Of a stretch of 64,000 nucleotides of DNA, positions 61,878 to 64,000 are shown piece after piece. The translations under genes were made by a program, and so were the position numbers. Source of the stretch: Coffea arabica (lineage: Eukaryota > Streptophyta > Magnoliopsida > Gentianales > Rubiaceae); NCBI RefSeq assembly GCF_036785885.1, contig NC_092329.1, positions 2,294,001 through 2,358,000 on the forward strand, in the 5' to 3' direction. The notes beneath the pieces were generated by a model that saw only the letters and a list, made by a program, of their open reading frames with translations, was not told the DNA's origin and did no database searches. The stretch's first letter is position 1. Each line of letters starts with the position of its first letter.

Positions 61878-64000
61878 ATGTATTTTTTAAAGGTAACTCT
61901 TGGGGCACTTAGTAGTCAAATCCAGTATTTGGTACTTTCGGTGAGTTGGTCATTGCCAGCCAAATGGTAAATTATTTTGCAGAGCTGGTTTCGGTAAAAT
62001 ATGATAGATGTCTTATCTGTAATCATTTTCTTTAGTGAGTTCAAGCCCTTGGGCTTTGAGATATATGATTTTGACATGCAATTTCTGGACGCATGGCTGC
62101 ATTTCTCTTTCTGAACTGCTTAAATTTTCATGACACAAGGGACACGATCAATATCTATGTTCATATTTTCTTCCGATACATATAGGCCTCAGGTTTTTTA
62201 TATTCAATTTTCATTTGTTGCCAGTCGTGGACTGCCTGCATTACAACTGCTGTATTCTTGTATATAATGAAAGACATTTTGATTGTGTGGATAAAGAAAT
62301 TTTATCTTGTGATGAAGTTTACAAGATAATATTTCTAAATTTTGTGCGTGCAGACTTGATTTGTTGGTTTTGTGCTTAATTTACTGCTCAAATGGGGGCA
62401 TGCTGTTGATTTATTTGGCAACTATTTAGTTTACTGCCTGACCATTTCGCTGACTTTTAGTTCATGTGGCAGCATTTTTTTGAAGATACACAAAGATGAT
62501 AATAGTGGATTTTGACTCTAATTCAAATTGAAGGATGGTGTCTCTTAAGCTACAATGCTACCTTTACTGCTGACATGATGCTTCATTTTCTGAAAAGGCT
62601 TCCTGCTTTTTCTTGCCAGCAACCGGGTGCAGGTGGTTCCTAGTCTTGTTTTTGATGAAATAAAACCATTTTCTTGTGCGCTTGGCAACCTGTATGTATA
62701 AAGTTGACATAGATTGGTTACTACACTAGTATACGCGGCAATGACTTGAGAGCTAACTGTCAAATTGTAACTTCGGAGGTGCAATTTTTGATTATCAGAT
62801 GGTGGATTGGTGGTGGCTGGCTCAGATTTACTTTAGTGTTCGTTATTCATTTCATTTTTGGAGTAATGAAAAGCTGATGTTCATAATTTGTTCTCTTGCT
62901 GTATCATTGTTTCCCTCCCATTTGCCATTTGTGCTGCTTGAATTCTCTTTCTGCGTGCAGGATTTTTTTATTTTTTTTTTTGTTTGATCTTTTCTGACTT
63001 TGAAATAATAAGTAAGAATTTCATGTGTTTTAGTCTTGAAGATGCAATACTGGATTTGATTCATGATTACTCTTAGGACACAACAAGTGCAAACATAAGG
63101 GGAGCATGAGTCTGATAAAAATGTTCAGCGGTCTTAAACTAAGCACATATCAGCCAAAAAAAAAAAAATTTATTATTCGCTTGCTACTAGATTTTATGGG
63201 GACCTAAAAGTACAGAACTTCAACTCCTGAAAAAGTTAATAAAATCCCTTTCAGTTGGTCTTGTTCGTTGGTGATTACAATAAAGGCATGCTGAATGTCC
63301 GAATTGGAATTACAAGTTTATTTCTCCACCATGCCGCCGAACAGGTGGTGATCGACGGTCGACTGCATCTGCATCAAAGAGATGATGAGATGGGTACCCT
63401 TCAAATATTCACCCATGCAGGGTTCGAATATGGTATTAGCGCTACTATCTACACAGGTCTTATAATCGAGGTACCAATTCAGACACAAGGCTCGAATGGA
63501 CAGAGACCATCATGCTACTCTACAGGCTTCAAATATCACGCTGTTACTCTTCAAAGAATTTCAATTCAGACGCATAGCTCGAATCGATAGAGATGAGCAT
63601 GAGAAAGATGCTCCCATCAGCATCAGCAAAGTCGTCCAGGGAGTAGGGAAGGCCCAATTCAAGACCTCATGCCTCTACAACCACAAGTCCATGCTTCCAT
63701 CAGCATAGAAAAAGTCTGGTTTCCGGTACCCTGAACCCGTTCAAAGGACCGGTGGATTCATGAAGAAGAAGCCAGCGATGGCAAGACGGTACACGACCTT
63801 GAGGAAGCAAATAAAGCCAAGAGAATGGTTTCCCCGACTCCTCTTTGATGCTTTGCTATCAACATGAACTTAATGAGCCATTACAATCGTGTCTTCTTAG
63901 CGGTGGACCTGCTTGCTAACCTGGCGATCAATTCAATGTAGCTAATCAAATACAAAGAAAATCAGATGAACCACAAAGTAGCAGTTCCTAACTGAGGTTT
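61878..64000. other. 3' flank of the prolyl hydroxylase gene and intergenic DNA
   Basis: The 3' UTR probably extends to about 62280. The remaining sequence, including open frames at 63255-63708, matches no family that I recognise. Confidence 0.4.

Noticed and set aside
63255-63708. Overlapping plus-strand frames near the right edge
   Set aside because: Two frames overlap, neither shows a known motif, and the composition is like intergenic DNA.

Overview
The window is nuclear DNA from a flowering plant, most likely a eudicot. The evidence is spliced genes with short GT-AG introns, AT-rich intergenic DNA, chloroplast-targeted photosynthesis proteins encoded in the nucleus, a MIR171 hairpin, and many small plant-type transposons (MITEs, a SINE, Mutator-like elements). 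I cannot name the species. Intron/exon models were read by eye from splice sites and reading-frame continuity. Every multi-exon model closes in frame except one, which is described below.

Layout. 2.5-9.2 kb (-): a 16-exon ACT-domain Raf-like protein kinase of the STY8/STY17/STY46 group, with an apparent one-base insertion in a catalytic exon. 10.4 kb: a SINE with a perfect 19-bp target duplication. 11.8-14.1 kb: a Mutator-type terminal-inverted-repeat (TIR) element that carries a truncated PPR gene (Pack-MULE architecture), with a second Mutator-type MITE nested in its right TIR. 15.9-16.1 kb (+): a MIR171 precursor. 18.5-19.6 kb (+): a DNL/Zim17-type zinc-finger protein. 20.7-21.0 kb: a Stowaway MITE. 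22.7-23.2 kb (+): plastocyanin. 23.8-30.3 kb (-): phospholipase D delta, tail-to-tail with plastocyanin. 32.7-41.0 kb (-): a 14-exon MFS transporter of the HIAT1/tetracycline-resistance-like family. 43.3-44.2 kb (+): the double-thioredoxin protein CDSP32. 47.3-48.1 kb (-): a syringolide-induced 14-1-1-like basic protein. 49.5-50.4 kb: another long-TIR Mutator-like element. 51.9-52.7 kb and 54.6-55.1 kb (+): two different LYR-motif proteins. 58.4-61.9 kb (+): a membrane-anchored prolyl 4-hydroxylase.

The genes do not form a pathway. Loose themes are chloroplast redox and electron transport (plastocyanin, CDSP32), stress signalling (PLD delta, ACT kinase, 14-1-1-like protein) and mitochondrial assembly factors (two LYR proteins, possibly the DNL protein). 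The most distinctive feature is the number of non-autonomous Mutator-like elements with 9-10 bp target duplications and no transposase in the window. One of them has captured about 1.4 kb of a PPR gene.
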